From Trichomonas tenax (lineage: Eukaryota; Parabasalia; Trichomonadida; Trichomonadidae): a DNA stretch of 64,000 bases. A model generated the notes under the pieces. That model saw only the letters and a list, made by a program, of their open reading frames with translations. It made no database searches and was not told the DNA's origin. The translations under genes and the position numbers were made by a program. The DNA lies in contig JALKBU010000172.1 of assembly GCA_023091735.1 (NCBI GenBank), positions 1 to 64,000 on the forward strand, in the 5' to 3' direction. Of the stretch, positions 19,634 to 29,957 are shown in pieces (positions within the stretch are counted from its first letter, which is position 1; every line of letters starts with the position of its first letter).

Positions 19634-22162
19634 ATGGATTTATCGACGATTTTACAGCTTCTGAGTGCTCGTGGAAGTCAAAATCCAACTGAAACCAACG
19701 AAGCATTGACGGTTGAAAGCAATCTACTCGAATCAGACCCTTTAAACTATTTCATTCACTTAGCCAATGTTATTATTTCCGATGGATTCGACAAAATTCT
19801 CATTTCGAGAGCGATGATCACTATAAAGGCTCCGATGGACAGAGTTCGAGCGAAAGGAACAGATATGACTGATACAATTGCGATATATGAATCTGCACAA
19901 TCAGGAATTTTACAGGCACTTGCTGAAAAAGCATTCGCTTATGCACCGGAACTTCCAAATGAATCAGGAAACCTGCTTTTTAACATATTAAAAGAATTTA
20001 TTATCAACGAAAATCCAAAATCGGCACAAATTATTACGACAATGTGCAGTTTTTGGGAGTCAAATAAAATAGAAACGATCACTTTAGCCTTTGCAACTGC
20101 TTTTGAGCAACTTTCTAGTGATTTATTATTGAATATGCCTGAAATTTATCAACCAATGATGACATTCATCATTGGATCACTTTACATCACTTCATACACA
20201 GCAGAAACTCAGCGCAAGATATTACTCACACTTTTACACATGATTAGTTCAATCGAAGCAATTATCAATGATGATAACAATCGTGTGATCATTTATCAAG
20301 TTGTAGCATCTAAAATAGCTATTCCACAACTTAAGCCAATTTGCTATCGTGTTTATGGCAGAATCGCGAGATACGGATATCAGCATTTCTCCGAGATTGC
20401 AGATCAAATCATTACAAGTGCAAATGAGTATTTGAACACTCCAAACATTACTGATGAAGAACAATGCGCTATCTGCCGTTTCTTCAGGTCATTGGCTAGA
20501 GTAGAGATGGAGCTCAAAGCAAATGGTGAAGATACATATGGAATTGTTGAGCAAGTTTTCCCAGTAATTTTCATGAATGTTGCAATGATTGCTGCAAGTG
20601 ATAACACTCATGATATCATTGATAATCAGACTAAATCACCCTCTAGTGAAGCCACAGACTTACTTATGATCATGATGCAGGCATGTCCAGAGGTTTCTGT
20701 TCCAATTGTTGTCCAATTCATCACAGAGAATATATCCCAAGAATCAATCGGTGCAAAGATTCTTTCATTCTATCTTGCATATGCAACTATTCAGTACCTT
20801 AGCTCAGATGACATTGGTTCATTTACTGTTTCTGTTATTCAACAGGGTGCTCAGGAGATTGCAGAAGGAGTTCCAAGAGTTGTTGAAACAGTTTTAATTA
20901 CATTGACAGAAATCATTTCTCACTTTGTTAAAAACAATTCATACGATGCTCTCCATGAACCTGTTACATCTTTGATCGATCTAATTTGCGAGTACATCGC
21001 GACATTGCCTGAAGTTGCTCCAGCAGGCATTGAATTCGTACTTAAACTTGCAGAGCAAAATACACAGTTCACTCATACAACACAAATCTTTAATCGCTTC
21101 ATTGGAATTTTCGAGACTGATGATCCACAGCATGTTTTGGCGGTCTCAACATTCCTCGCGGAATTAGTTGAACTTGCTTCAAACACAGAAGAACTTTTCC
21201 CATTCGTTCCAACTGTTGTCAACTTAGTTGCTTCAACAAGGACAAACGAAATATTGAACAGGAACTCTGGTGAAATATTCATCCTTCTCAGTGCTCTAAT
21301 GAGGCGCTGCTACACTATGTTTGAAGAGCACACGCAAATGCTCATCGAAGTTCTCACAGCATACTTCATTGAGACAGGTCAATGCGAATCTGTTTGCGTT
21401 GCAACATTGAGTGATGTTGTATTTGGAATCCTTCGAAATCACGGCGGATTTAAGGAATTGGAAGCTCAGTATGGAGAACTATTTGCCAACATGTGTATTT
21501 ATCTTTTGCAGAGAGTTGGTAACGTAACAGATGTTAAAGATGGCAGCATTTCAACACAAAGATTCATGGAAGCAAAGGGCGTTATTCTCAACTACTTACC
21601 ACTCGTTGTTGAGAAGATCCATGCCGTTATTCCAGAGCATAGGTATTTCCCAGAAGGCCTTCAACAAATCATCGCTCTTGTTCATTACTTCATCAACAGC
21701 TCTTACATGATGAGCTTCGCAAAGGCCAATGGCGTTGAAATCATCAAACTCATCAACCAATATGTTTTAGAGGATGAAACATTCGCTACTGATCACGCAG
21801 GTGTTTTCAACAATATTGCTGCTCTTTACACATCTCTCCTTCAAAAGGCTCCGGAAAACTGTGCACAGTGGCTTCCAGCAATGTTCGCTTTGTTCGGAAA
21901 AGCTTCTTATGCACTTAACTGCTCCGAAGACAGTGATGAGAGGAAGGCTGTTTTAATACAGATATGCGCATTGCTCACAGGAATCTGCAGCATATTTAGA
22001 GAAGATGGAATCGTAAAAATACAAGAAATTTGCCAAAATAATGAACAATTCCTTTCGGTTCTTTTCGAGTTTAAGGAAATTGAGGAGATTAAGTCAGACA
22101 CCAGAACTTTGTTTGAAACACTTGGAATTCCAATGGGTGATGAGGATGAAGACCAAAATTAA
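19634..22162 (+). CDS. Importin-beta-like karyopherin
   Basis: The 842-residue product is almost entirely alpha-helical repeats, as expected for a HEAT solenoid. The length is close to the roughly 870 residues typical of importin beta 1. The middle contains an acidic-loop-like stretch followed by paired helices (SSEATDLLMIMMQACPEVSV, then IVVQFITENI), which resembles the importin-beta segment after its acidic loop. The C-terminus is acidic (MGDEDEDQN). Such proteins bind nuclear-localisation signals or adaptors, nucleoporins and RanGTP. Membership among the karyopherin-beta paralogues cannot be fixed by eye. The ATG at 19634 was preferred because of the initiator immediately upstream; 19616 would add MPHIFK. 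A TAATAAA follows the last codon. Confidence 0.7.
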   Translation: MDLSTILQLLSARGSQNPTETNEALTVESNLLESDPLNYFIHLANVIISDGFDKILISRAMITIKAPMDRVRAKGTDMTDTIAIYESAQSGILQALAEKAFAYAPELPNESGNLLFNILKEFIINENPKSAQIITTMCSFWESNKIETITLAFATAFEQLSSDLLLNMPEIYQPMMTFIIGSLYITSYTAETQRKILLTLLHMISSIEAIINDDNNRVIIYQVVASKIAIPQLKPICYRVYGRIARYGYQHFSEIADQIITSANEYLNTPNITDEEQCAICRFFRSLARVEMELKANGEDTYGIVEQVFPVIFMNVAMIAASDNTHDIIDNQTKSPSSEATDLLMIMMQACPEVSVPIVVQFITENISQESIGAKILSFYLAYATIQYLSSDDIGSFTVSVIQQGAQEIAEGVPRVVETVLITLTEIISHFVKNNSYDALHEPVTSLIDLICEYIATLPEVAPAGIEFVLKLAEQNTQFTHTTQIFNRFIGIFETDDPQHVLAVSTFLAELVELASNTEELFPFVPTVVNLVASTRTNEILNRNSGEIFILLSALMRRCYTMFEEHTQMLIEVLTAYFIETGQCESVCVATLSDVVFGILRNHGGFKELEAQYGELFANMCIYLLQRVGNVTDVKDGSISTQRFMEAKGVILNYLPLVVEKIHAVIPEHRYFPEGLQQIIALVHYFINSSYMMSFAKANGVEIIKLINQYVLEDETFATDHAGVFNNIAALYTSLLQKAPENCAQWLPAMFALFGKASYALNCSEDSDERKAVLIQICALLTGICSIFREDGIVKIQEICQNNEQFLSVLFEFKEIEEIKSDTRTLFETLGIPMGDEDEDQN

Positions 22163-22774
22163 TAAAATTATAGAGATTTTTCATTTGTTTAATTGGATAA
22201 CAATCTTAATTATCTTTGATATAATGTCAAAAATCTATATTCTGATTATCTATTGATTTATTGAACAAATATATTTTGAGCTAATCAAATTTAAACAATT
22301 ATTTAAAATCAATATCATAAATAGAGTACCAAGAAGTAGTGCATTATGATTTTTATGTACATATATTGGTTGAATCGAAAGTTTTGTTACTTTTCAGATT
22401 TTGGTATTTTAAATCTAATCGAAATAAGCATGTTTTTTCTTCATGATATTATAGCACATGGTCAATATATTGCAAATACATTGAGATTAAGTCGCTTATC
22501 CAATTTTCAAAGCTTGGAAAAATTCAAAAAAAGCTTGGATAAGTGACAAAAAGATCAAATATATTTCATCGTTTTATCTTTATAATTTCCTCAAAATAGT
22601 TAAATGAAAATCTCTGTGTAACGCTGAAATGTATAAATATGGAATATCGGGAGTTCTGCAAAATTCTAAATCGACCAAACTGAATTTTTGATAAAATTCT
22701 GTAGTTTGCGCTTTGTAAGTTATTATTTCATGATTAGTTTTAATTGAAAATTTGTTACAAGGAAAACGATAAAG
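22163..22774. other. AT-rich spacer with a hairpin
   Basis: No gene is supported; a 66-codon frame from 22346 spans the inverted repeat and looks random. Confidence 0.5.
22491..22547. repeat. Imperfect 13-bp inverted repeat (hairpin)
   Basis: GTCGCTTATCCAA (22491-22503) pairs with TTGGATAAGTGAC (22535-22547) with one mismatch around a 31-base loop. It is located between the karyopherin stop and the flavodiiron promoter. Its function is unknown. Confidence 0.6.
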
Positions 22775-22787
22775 TCACTTCATTTTT
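22775..22787 (+). promoter_or_regulatory. Initiator TCACTTCATTTTT of the flavodiiron fusion gene
   Basis: It lies 9-21 bases before the ATG at 22796 and is the best initiator in the window (two overlapping TCA-pyrimidine-T units). Confidence 0.6.
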
Positions 22788-22795
22788 AGAATAAA

Positions 22796-25420
22796 ATGCT
22801 TCAAATCCAGCAGCTGACAGACAACATCTACTGGCTCGGCGTTCTCAACTCTGACCTCGCTGTCTTCGACATTCTCAATGAGACAAAGTACGGCACAACA
22901 TATAATGCTTATTTGATTAAGACGCCAGAGGGTGCTGTTCTCGTCGAAACAGTCAAGAAGAGATTCTTCGAGGAGTACATCAAAAAGGTGAAGAATGTTA
23001 TCGGTGATATCAACCAGATCAAGTATTTGATCACAAATCACACAGAACCAGACCACTTTGGCTCAAGAAGATGGTTGAACTCATTCCAGGTTTGACAGTT
23101 GTTGACTAAAAGACAGCTTTGATGTACTTGGAAGATATTATCAACCACAAATTCACTTCCAAGTCTGCTGCGGACCTTGTAGAGCTCAAATTCGGAGGCA
23201 AGACATTCAGATTCATCTCCTGCCCATTCCTCCACTGGCCAGACTCAATGTACACATATGTTCCAGAAGAAAAGACATTGTTCACATGCGACTCCTTCGG
23301 CGCTCACTATTCTCCAAAGAAGTCCATCCTCATTTCACAGCTCCCACAGGAGGAAGAAGCTGGATACCACGACGCTCTTCTTTACTACTACACAGCCATC
23401 TTCAGCCCACTCAAGGAGTACGTCAACAAGGGAACAGACAAGATCTTGGATCTCGACATCAAGCTCATCGGCCTCGGCCACGGACCTGTTCTCGACGCAA
23501 GAATCAAGGAAACAATCGAGATATACAGGAACCGGTCTAAGCCAACACCAAAGCACGAAGGAAAGGAAGTCGTTAAGGTCTACGAATCTGCTTACGGCTA
23601 CACCACAGAGATGGCCGAAGAAAACAAGTGCGGCATCCTCGAGAAGTGCCCAGAAGCAAAGATCAAGATGTTCAAAGTCAATATCCAGAACTACGGCGAA
23701 TTAAAGCCACGGATCATGGACGCAATCGCTACAGCTGATGGTGTTCTCCTAGGCACAAACACAATCAACGGCGACGCTGTTCCTCCGATCTGGGATATCG
23801 CTGTCTCAATGAACCCAATCGTCCACCAGGGCAAAGTTGTTTCTGCTTTTGGTTCCTATGGATGGTCCAGAGAAGGTGTCGACAACATCATCAAGAGACT
23901 CGACGCCATACGCTGCAAGGTCATCGACGGGATCAAGATCAAGTTCAGGATGTCAAAGAACGAGCACAAGAAGGTCAACGAGTTCGGACAGCAGTTCGGA
24001 GCATCACTCGTCACAGGTGTTGTCCCAGAATGCGCCATCCTAGGAAAGATCGTTGGCGGCAAAGACTTGTCAGAGCTCAACCCAACAGGCGAAGTCGTTC
24101 TCTGGCGCTGCATCATCTGTAGTGAAATCTACGCAGGCGTCTGCCCACCAGCACAGTGCCCAGCGTGCGGTGTCGCTGAGGATCTCTTCGAGCTTTACGT
24201 TCCAGAGGAAGTCCACACAAAGTCACACGAGAACCTCAACTTCGTTGTTGTTGGTTCTGGTGCTGCCTCTGTTGCTGCCTGCGAGGCCATCCGCGAGCGC
24301 AACGACACAGCATCTATCAAGATGATTACTAGCGAGAAGGTTATGCCATACTACACACCAGTCATCGTCAACATCATGACTTTCGATGCTACACGAGAAG
24401 GTCCAAGACAACAAGTACTGGCTCAAGCCAGCTGAGTGGTACACAAACAACAAGATCGAAGTCATGCTCGGCATCAATGTTGACGGAATCGATACACCCG
24501 CCAAGAAGCTCAAGCTTCATGACGGAAGCGAAGTTTCTTACGACAAGCTCATCCTCTACACAGGAGCTCGCGCTAACGTTCCAAACCTCGGCCAGGAGGG
24601 CTTGACAGGCGTTTACATAATCAGAACAAACTGCGATGTCGAGAAGCTTCAGGAGATCGCTTTCCTAGAGAAGCGCGTCGTCGTCATCGGCGGTGGTGCT
24701 CTCGGTCTTGAGAACGCCTACCACTTGAAGAAGAAGAGCCTCAAGGTCTCCTGCATCGAGTGCATGCCAAGACTCATGTCAAGGCAGCTCGATGAAGAGG
24801 GCTCCCACATCCTTGAGAAGTTCGTTAGAGACTTCGATGTCGACCTCAGACTCGGTAAACCAGTCCAGATCCTCGGTGATGGACAGAAGATCACTGGCGT
24901 CAAGATTGGCGATGACACAATCGAGTGCGACTTCATCGTCATCAACGCCGGTGTCAGAGCTGAATCAGAGATTGCTGGCGCTGCTGGTATCGAGATCGGC
25001 CGTGGCATCAACGTCAACGAGAAGATGGAGACATCCGTCAAGGATATCTACGCTGCTGGCGACTGCGCTTGCTTAAAGAACTTCAACCAAGGTCTCTGGT
25101 CTCCTGCTCTTGCCATGGGCAAAGTTGCTGGTACCAACGCTGCCGGCGACAACAAGACATTCTCATTCGCCATGGAGCCAGGCAACATGCTCGCTTTCGG
25201 CTCTGAGCTCTTCTCCATCGGTGTTCCATCAACAGAAAAGAAGGACTACAAGATCATCGGACAGCTCGATGAGTCAAAGATGCAGGCAATCCGCCTCTAC
25301 TTCAGGAACAACAGACTTGTCTACGCTTGCACATTCAAATCACAGGCAGCTTCTGGTGCCTTCCTTACAGGTGCTCGTGAGGGCCACGCAATGCAGCGCG
25401 TTGTTTCCGGAGTATTCTAA
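22796..25420 (+). pseudogene. Flavodiiron-rubredoxin-NADH reductase fusion (class F FDP), interrupted in this sequence
   Basis: The order is: metallo-beta-lactamase-type diiron domain (ligand motif TNHTEPDH, then LHWPDSM, FTCDSFGAH, GLGHGPV), flavodoxin domain (VYESAYGYTTEMAEE), rubredoxin knot (WRCIICSEIYAG and CPACG) and a C-terminal FAD/NAD rubredoxin reductase (VVVGSGAASVAA; VVVIGGGALGLENAY). Together about 875 residues, the size expected of the single-chain NADH:oxygen reductase of trichomonads, which turns O2 into water. The reading is broken three times. There is a frame change just after the HxExDH motif near 23060, where a CTCA direct-repeat deletion would explain it. An in-frame TAA lies at 23107-23109, where relatives have a sense codon. 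A second frame change lies near 24380-24390 in the reductase. All other catalytic motifs, the strong codon bias and the initiator are intact, so decay is recent or these are sequence errors. Confidence 0.85.
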
Positions 25421-25504
25421 ATACTTCAGAAACTTAGTGAATAGAAAAAAATATTGTCATAAAACATTCTCTTTTTTATTCAAAACAAACATTTTAGATT
25501 GATT

Positions 25505-28500
25505 TTAAACAGAATATAACATAGGAGTAACGTAAACAGGATATCCAACAGGTGCGTTAATGCTCTGGTTAGTGATATTTCTTAATCTGTTGAGATCCAT
25601 AAGATTTGATAAACGTTCAGTGAGTGCAGAAGCACCAAAGATGATTTCTCTGATCTCTCCTGACCACAAACCACGAACAATACCGGATTCCATTTGGAAA
25701 ACAGCCCATTCCTTCGCAGCTTTTCCATATCTTATGATTTGGCTTCCACTCGCGCTTGTTCGCAATAAAATCGCTGGAGAATTACCTTTTGCGATCTCAA
25801 CAATCTCTTCTGTTGAACTTAGAGGTATTGCACGCGTATCTAAGGATTCCTCGATAAATGCAACAACATCTTCAAGGCTGTTATGTCTTTCAATATCCTC
25901 AGGAGCAATTCCAACAGAGTCCATGAGAAGGATAAGAGTATATAATCTGCAAATTTCTCCTTCGATTGAGTTCGCTTCGTTGAATTTTTTTTGGAATTCG
26001 CCTTCATTTGACTGAGCGACAATAGATAGGAATGATTTATAGAGGCGTTGAACTCGCAAAAATGCTCCATCATAGCTAGTGTTGAATTTTTCAAGGAAGA
26101 AACAGATTTGTTCTATTTCTGTATCAGAGAGATCAACTTTTTCTTCCTCATGTTCGTCAGCTGTCATTCTTCTTGGAGAGCTCCTTTCTTCTGCATTCTG
26201 ATCTTGAAGACGTAATTCATCATCAGCTGCCTCAACATCTTCACTTGGTGCATTCTGACTTTCAACTGAATTCTTTCTCTGCTTCACTGGTTTATAATGT
26301 GTCATAACATATAATACGGAGTAGAATGCCCACTTATCCATTCGATCTTTATCAAGTGTCTGAAATACGGTTTCAAGTGAGTTGTTACTTAAAGAAAATC
26401 CTTCAATTGCAAATGTCTTTGTTTTGAGTGCGAAGCCTGTGTATCTAAAGCATATTGAATGAGCAGCATTCCAATAGTCACGGGTTTCTTCAACGATCCT
26501 GGAAAGACTAGCAACTTCTGATTCATGGCAGAGTGTGACATTCGCATATTCCGTGAATCGACAATCGAAGTGGAGATCATGCATAGAAATAGAGACAACG
26601 TGAATGATGCCAACAAGGTTATCTGCCGTGAAAAGATAGAAGCTATCAGGGAATACATATCCAAGCTGACCACTTTTGAAGCGTTCATTCAAAACTTTCT
26701 GAAGTTCCTGTGATAAAGATATATATGCAGGAATCTCAACACGTTGAGAAATTTCGTTTGTAATAAATACATCCTTGGATCCAACAGACTCCATCTCAAT
26801 AAAAGTATATGGTCTTGGATATGTGAAGAACATTAAATTACCAAAACCATATAGCGAAGTTTGAGCTTCACCTGTGATAAATGAATAAAATTGACTCATT
26901 GTATTAAAGCATCTAAATGGTGTTGGTAGTATGACTAATTGAATATTAATGATATATAAAACGATTGCATATCCGAAAGAGCTAGAAAAATCTTGCGTTA
27001 TTGTTGTATTTTTCGCATTCGCAGACATGACTCGATAGACAGAGAATAGTTTCAGTCCACATGCTATAGAGATAATAAAATTCAAACAACTAGTTTCAAA
27101 ACCAAACTCAAACACTGCAGTAACAATGTATATAATTAAACCCAAAACACCTAATTGCGGCGAAGTCATTGAAAGTCTGAAATAGAGTAAAGGAAGAATA
27201 ATTGTTTCGAGTTTTCTTTTTGCCTCAAAAATTGAGTTCGAGATTAGTATTCCAAGAAGGAAACTTCTTACTACGTCAAAAACTTTAAAAACAACAACAG
27301 GAATGATGTGGAATCTAATATATGCGATAATATAATGATTAAATGACTGAGTGTATGGTATAATAATATCGATAATGATAAGCAATATCATAACGACCAA
27401 ATTATAATGTTTCGAATGATGATAAATCGGAATCAATGAGCCTAATGTTGCCATGACAGTATAAAGAACAATAAATATGATTTGTTTGACTTTATATGGC
27501 AATCGAGATGAAACAGTGAAGTTTGATACTAATGCCATAACAGCAACAAGAAATAGTGGATTGAATTTCGATGGAATTGATGGCATAATCAAGTATCCAA
27601 GTCCGATATATAAAGAGTTCAAAATTAAATCAAGAAAAGCTTGCCAAACGGTTGGAGAACCGACAATACCGAAAACATAAAGGTTGAATGTTTCAATGAG
27701 ATAGTGTATAGTTAAAATCGCGTGCCCAACAATTCCAAAGACAACAAAAAGTGGCAAACAAATTATTAATATTGCCATTAATGACCAATCAATGCCGTAA
27801 TGGAGCATGGTGAAGTTTATTGCCGAGAATATGATGATGTGAAGGCATCTTGTGTACTTATATGTCGAATCACCCAATAGCATTCCATAAGGTTCAGATA
27901 ATGGTTGTAAGATCAGTGAAAACAATGAAAATGCAAGAATAAAGGCCATACCAATACATAAATAGTTTCTTTGGAATGACCCAATCGCGAATATTGTTAA
28001 TGCAGCAACAAAAAAGCAAATAAAAATCTCCAAAATGCCTGAAGGACGATCAATTATTCGATTGAGTTCTTCTCTCCCCATTTTAATTGTTACATTTCTT
28101 CCGCAAATTCTCGTAATAAATTTATGATTTGTTTTCTTCGTCTTGTGAGATATTTTCGTAGATGTATCGAACTTGCCGTCGTTGTATAGTCCAATCAATG
28201 CGTATATAGCGTCTGCATCGAATCCTTCTCGTAATAAAAGAAACGCAGCTTCATTTAAGTTGTTTGGATTGTTAAAAATTATATTTCTACGTTCCCAAAG
28301 TTGGAGAGGAATACCTGGTGGCAGCTGAAATCCTTCTTCTTCTTGTTGTTGTTCAAAATCTGCATCTGACTCAACAATTGCTTTATCGTAAAATCTGTTC
28401 ATAATATACGAATAAACTTTGACGCAGGAAATGAATAACGCAACAAGAAATGAAGGAATGAGTTTATATTTCCAACTTCGAATTGCAAATACGCTTGAGG

Positions 28501-28615
28501 ACGAAAATAGAACTAAGAGGATTACAACTTTGACGACATTGGCTCTGCCATCATATTGGTACCACGAGAATCCTCCAAAGAAAGAGACAAAGAAGTTGAT
28601 CAACCCTAAAGCCAT
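25505..28615 (-). CDS. Pecanex-family multispanning membrane protein
   Basis: The product has 1036 residues. About the first 600 contain many hydrophobic helices in pairs, interrupted by a polar, Q/E-rich loop at residues about 75-110. The remainder is soluble and cytosolic or lumenal. The C-terminus matches the pecanex signature: LNRLRNITNQSI followed by NAPVGYPVYVTPM. An upstream SQELQKVLNERF, then GYVFPDSFYLF segment also fits. Pecanex proteins are conserved endomembrane proteins, linked in animals to the ER and Notch pathway; what they do in protists is not known. A charged, disordered stretch (residues about 760-830) follows WAFYSVLYVMTHY. The protein is shorter than animal pecanex but keeps both halves. 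The stop is in TAAA. Confidence 0.7.
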   Translation of the reverse strand: MALGLINFFVSFFGGFSWYQYDGRANVVKVVILLVLFSSSSVFAIRSWKYKLIPSFLVALFISCVKVYSYIMNRFYDKAIVESDADFEQQQEEEGFQLPPGIPLQLWERRNIIFNNPNNLNEAAFLLLREGFDADAIYALIGLYNDGKFDTSTKISHKTKKTNHKFITRICGRNVTIKMGREELNRIIDRPSGILEIFICFFVAALTIFAIGSFQRNYLCIGMAFILAFSLFSLILQPLSEPYGMLLGDSTYKYTRCLHIIIFSAINFTMLHYGIDWSLMAILIICLPLFVVFGIVGHAILTIHYLIETFNLYVFGIVGSPTVWQAFLDLILNSLYIGLGYLIMPSIPSKFNPLFLVAVMALVSNFTVSSRLPYKVKQIIFIVLYTVMATLGSLIPIYHHSKHYNLVVMILLIIIDIIIPYTQSFNHYIIAYIRFHIIPVVVFKVFDVVRSFLLGILISNSIFEAKRKLETIILPLLYFRLSMTSPQLGVLGLIIYIVTAVFEFGFETSCLNFIISIACGLKLFSVYRVMSANAKNTTITQDFSSSFGYAIVLYIINIQLVILPTPFRCFNTMSQFYSFITGEAQTSLYGFGNLMFFTYPRPYTFIEMESVGSKDVFITNEISQRVEIPAYISLSQELQKVLNERFKSGQLGYVFPDSFYLFTADNLVGIIHVVSISMHDLHFDCRFTEYANVTLCHESEVASLSRIVEETRDYWNAAHSICFRYTGFALKTKTFAIEGFSLSNNSLETVFQTLDKDRMDKWAFYSVLYVMTHYKPVKQRKNSVESQNAPSEDVEAADDELRLQDQNAEERSSPRRMTADEHEEEKVDLSDTEIEQICFFLEKFNTSYDGAFLRVQRLYKSFLSIVAQSNEGEFQKKFNEANSIEGEICRLYTLILLMDSVGIAPEDIERHNSLEDVVAFIEESLDTRAIPLSSTEEIVEIAKGNSPAILLRTSASGSQIIRYGKAAKEWAVFQMESGIVRGLWSGEIREIIFGASALTERLSNLMDLNRLRNITNQSINAPVGYPVYVTPMLYSV

Positions 28616-29537
28616 TATATTTTTTTTGCAGAAAAGTTGATTTTTACTGTTAAAATTTTTGACACATAAAAATATCGGAAATTTATCGGAAAAATAATCT
28701 GTCGGGTTTATATTTTACATGACAAAAAGTCATTAAATGACATGTAAATGGATAGAAATGACGAAGTTTGAGAAGAAACTGACTTGTAAAATACAATCAA
28801 AGTGTCAGATTCATTTCTTTTATTCAAATTTCTTTGCTTCATGGCCTGATCAGCGCCGTATTTAGCCATTTCATCGCTTGGTTAGGGATATAGCGCATCC
28901 TTAACTTGTTCCATCCAGTAGTCACACCTATAGATAATTCCTCAAAAATATTTGCTTCAAAGAATAAGTCATTTGTGAATATCTTTGCAACCATGAACTT
29001 GGCTATATCAATATAATCCAAGTCTAAAATTTAATGCTTCGCAATATTTTTCAATAATTATGTCAGTATTACGTTTAAACACACATTGATCAATTCAGTA
29101 GTTCATACATTAAAGATTTTCTAATACAAATTGTGTTGTTATATATGATGATATTCTGAAACAAAAAGATAATGATTTCAATTCAAAATGAGACAAAGAT
29201 ATTGCTTTCCAGTTTTCATCGATTATATTTTATAATAGACTAAGCTCAGTTTTTCATCTTCAATTTGACATAAAATATTATCCACAAAATGAGGCTAATT
29301 AGCACACAGAATGATAGACATCCTCCAATGTATTTAACGCACAGAGGAATAATATGGTTAATCCGTATTTTAGATAATAACGAGCATGGCTAATTTATTA
29401 TAAATCGGCGATCTGTACTCGAGCAATCGACACTCATATGGGGCGTCTGTTTTATATAGATTATAGGCTCTAAAGAAAAATTATATCAATTTTCTTCAAT
29501 ATGTTTCGTTTTATAAATAAAGACTCAATCAGTGAAT
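28616..29537. other. Spacer with motif pair and a gene fragment-like frame
   Basis: TTTACATGACA (28714-28724) and its near-inverted partner around 28737-28749 lie about 100 bases upstream of the pecanex gene. A minus-strand frame at 28839-29021 (60 codons, no ATG at its left edge) encodes a protein-like string with W, P and R residues (TGWNKLRMRYIPNQAMKWLN). It may be a remnant of a lost gene; no family is recognised. Confidence 0.4.
28714..28749. promoter_or_regulatory. Inverted pair of TTTACATGACA-type motifs
   Basis: A plus-strand TTTACATGACA (28714-28724) faces a minus-strand ATTTACATGTCAT (28737-28749) about 100-135 bases upstream of the pecanex-family start. A regulatory role is inferred. 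Confidence 0.4.
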
Positions 29538-29957
29538 TTAATACTTAGGAGGTTGATAGCGGCTGCAGAAATCAATTTGATAAGTTGTTAACCAAACTTT
29601 GTTATTCTCTTTTTCTTTGTCTTCCTGATTATCGAGTGAGCGTGTCATGACTCGTGTTCCGATTGGTGCCGTCTGGCAGCCGTTTCCATTGCAATAGTCT
29701 CTACGGTATGTCGATTCCCAAAGTGGGTTGAGCAAAAGTGAACGAGTCCTAACAGATGCAGAAATAGCTTCATCATCGGCAAATTCTGTGTAGTCCTTAA
29801 ATGTCCAGCCATTTACGCCCTTGCAATAATCACGACGATATGTTGTGTCCCAGAGAGCGTTCTTCGGTTTGGTGGATGTTGTAGATGAGATGGTGGCAGT
29901 GCCAGCGGCCTTCTTGTTGTTCTTAGCAGCTCCTTGCTTAGCTTGTGCTGACGACAT
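29538..29957 (-). CDS. Small protein with three W-x(2)-TY-x(2)-D-[YF]-C repeats
   Basis: A 139-residue basic protein. After an A/K/T-rich N-terminus the same motif occurs three times: ALWDTTYRRDYCKG (about residues 34-47), PLWESTYRRDYCNG (about 77-90) and VWLTTYQIDFCSRY near the C-terminus. Between repeats there are MTRSL-type basic turns; MTRSL also occurs near the C-terminus of the coiled-coil protein at 42772-44100. Short repeated W/Y/D motifs of this kind are seen in microtubule inner proteins and other axonemal proteins, so a flagellar or cytoskeletal role is a reasonable guess, but no named family is recognised. The start ATG is the first in frame. The stop is in TAAA. Confidence 0.65.
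   Translation of the reverse strand: MSSAQAKQGAAKNNKKAAGTATISSTTSTKPKNALWDTTYRRDYCKGVNGWTFKDYTEFADDEAISASVRTRSLLLNPLWESTYRRDYCNGNGCQTAPIGTRVMTRSLDNQEDKEKENNKVWLTTYQIDFCSRYQPPKY

Noticed and set aside
23258..25502. Several 60-150 codon frames on both strands within the flavodiiron fusion gene.
   Set aside because: They are out-of-frame shadows of a strongly codon-biased gene with all its catalytic motifs in the other frames.
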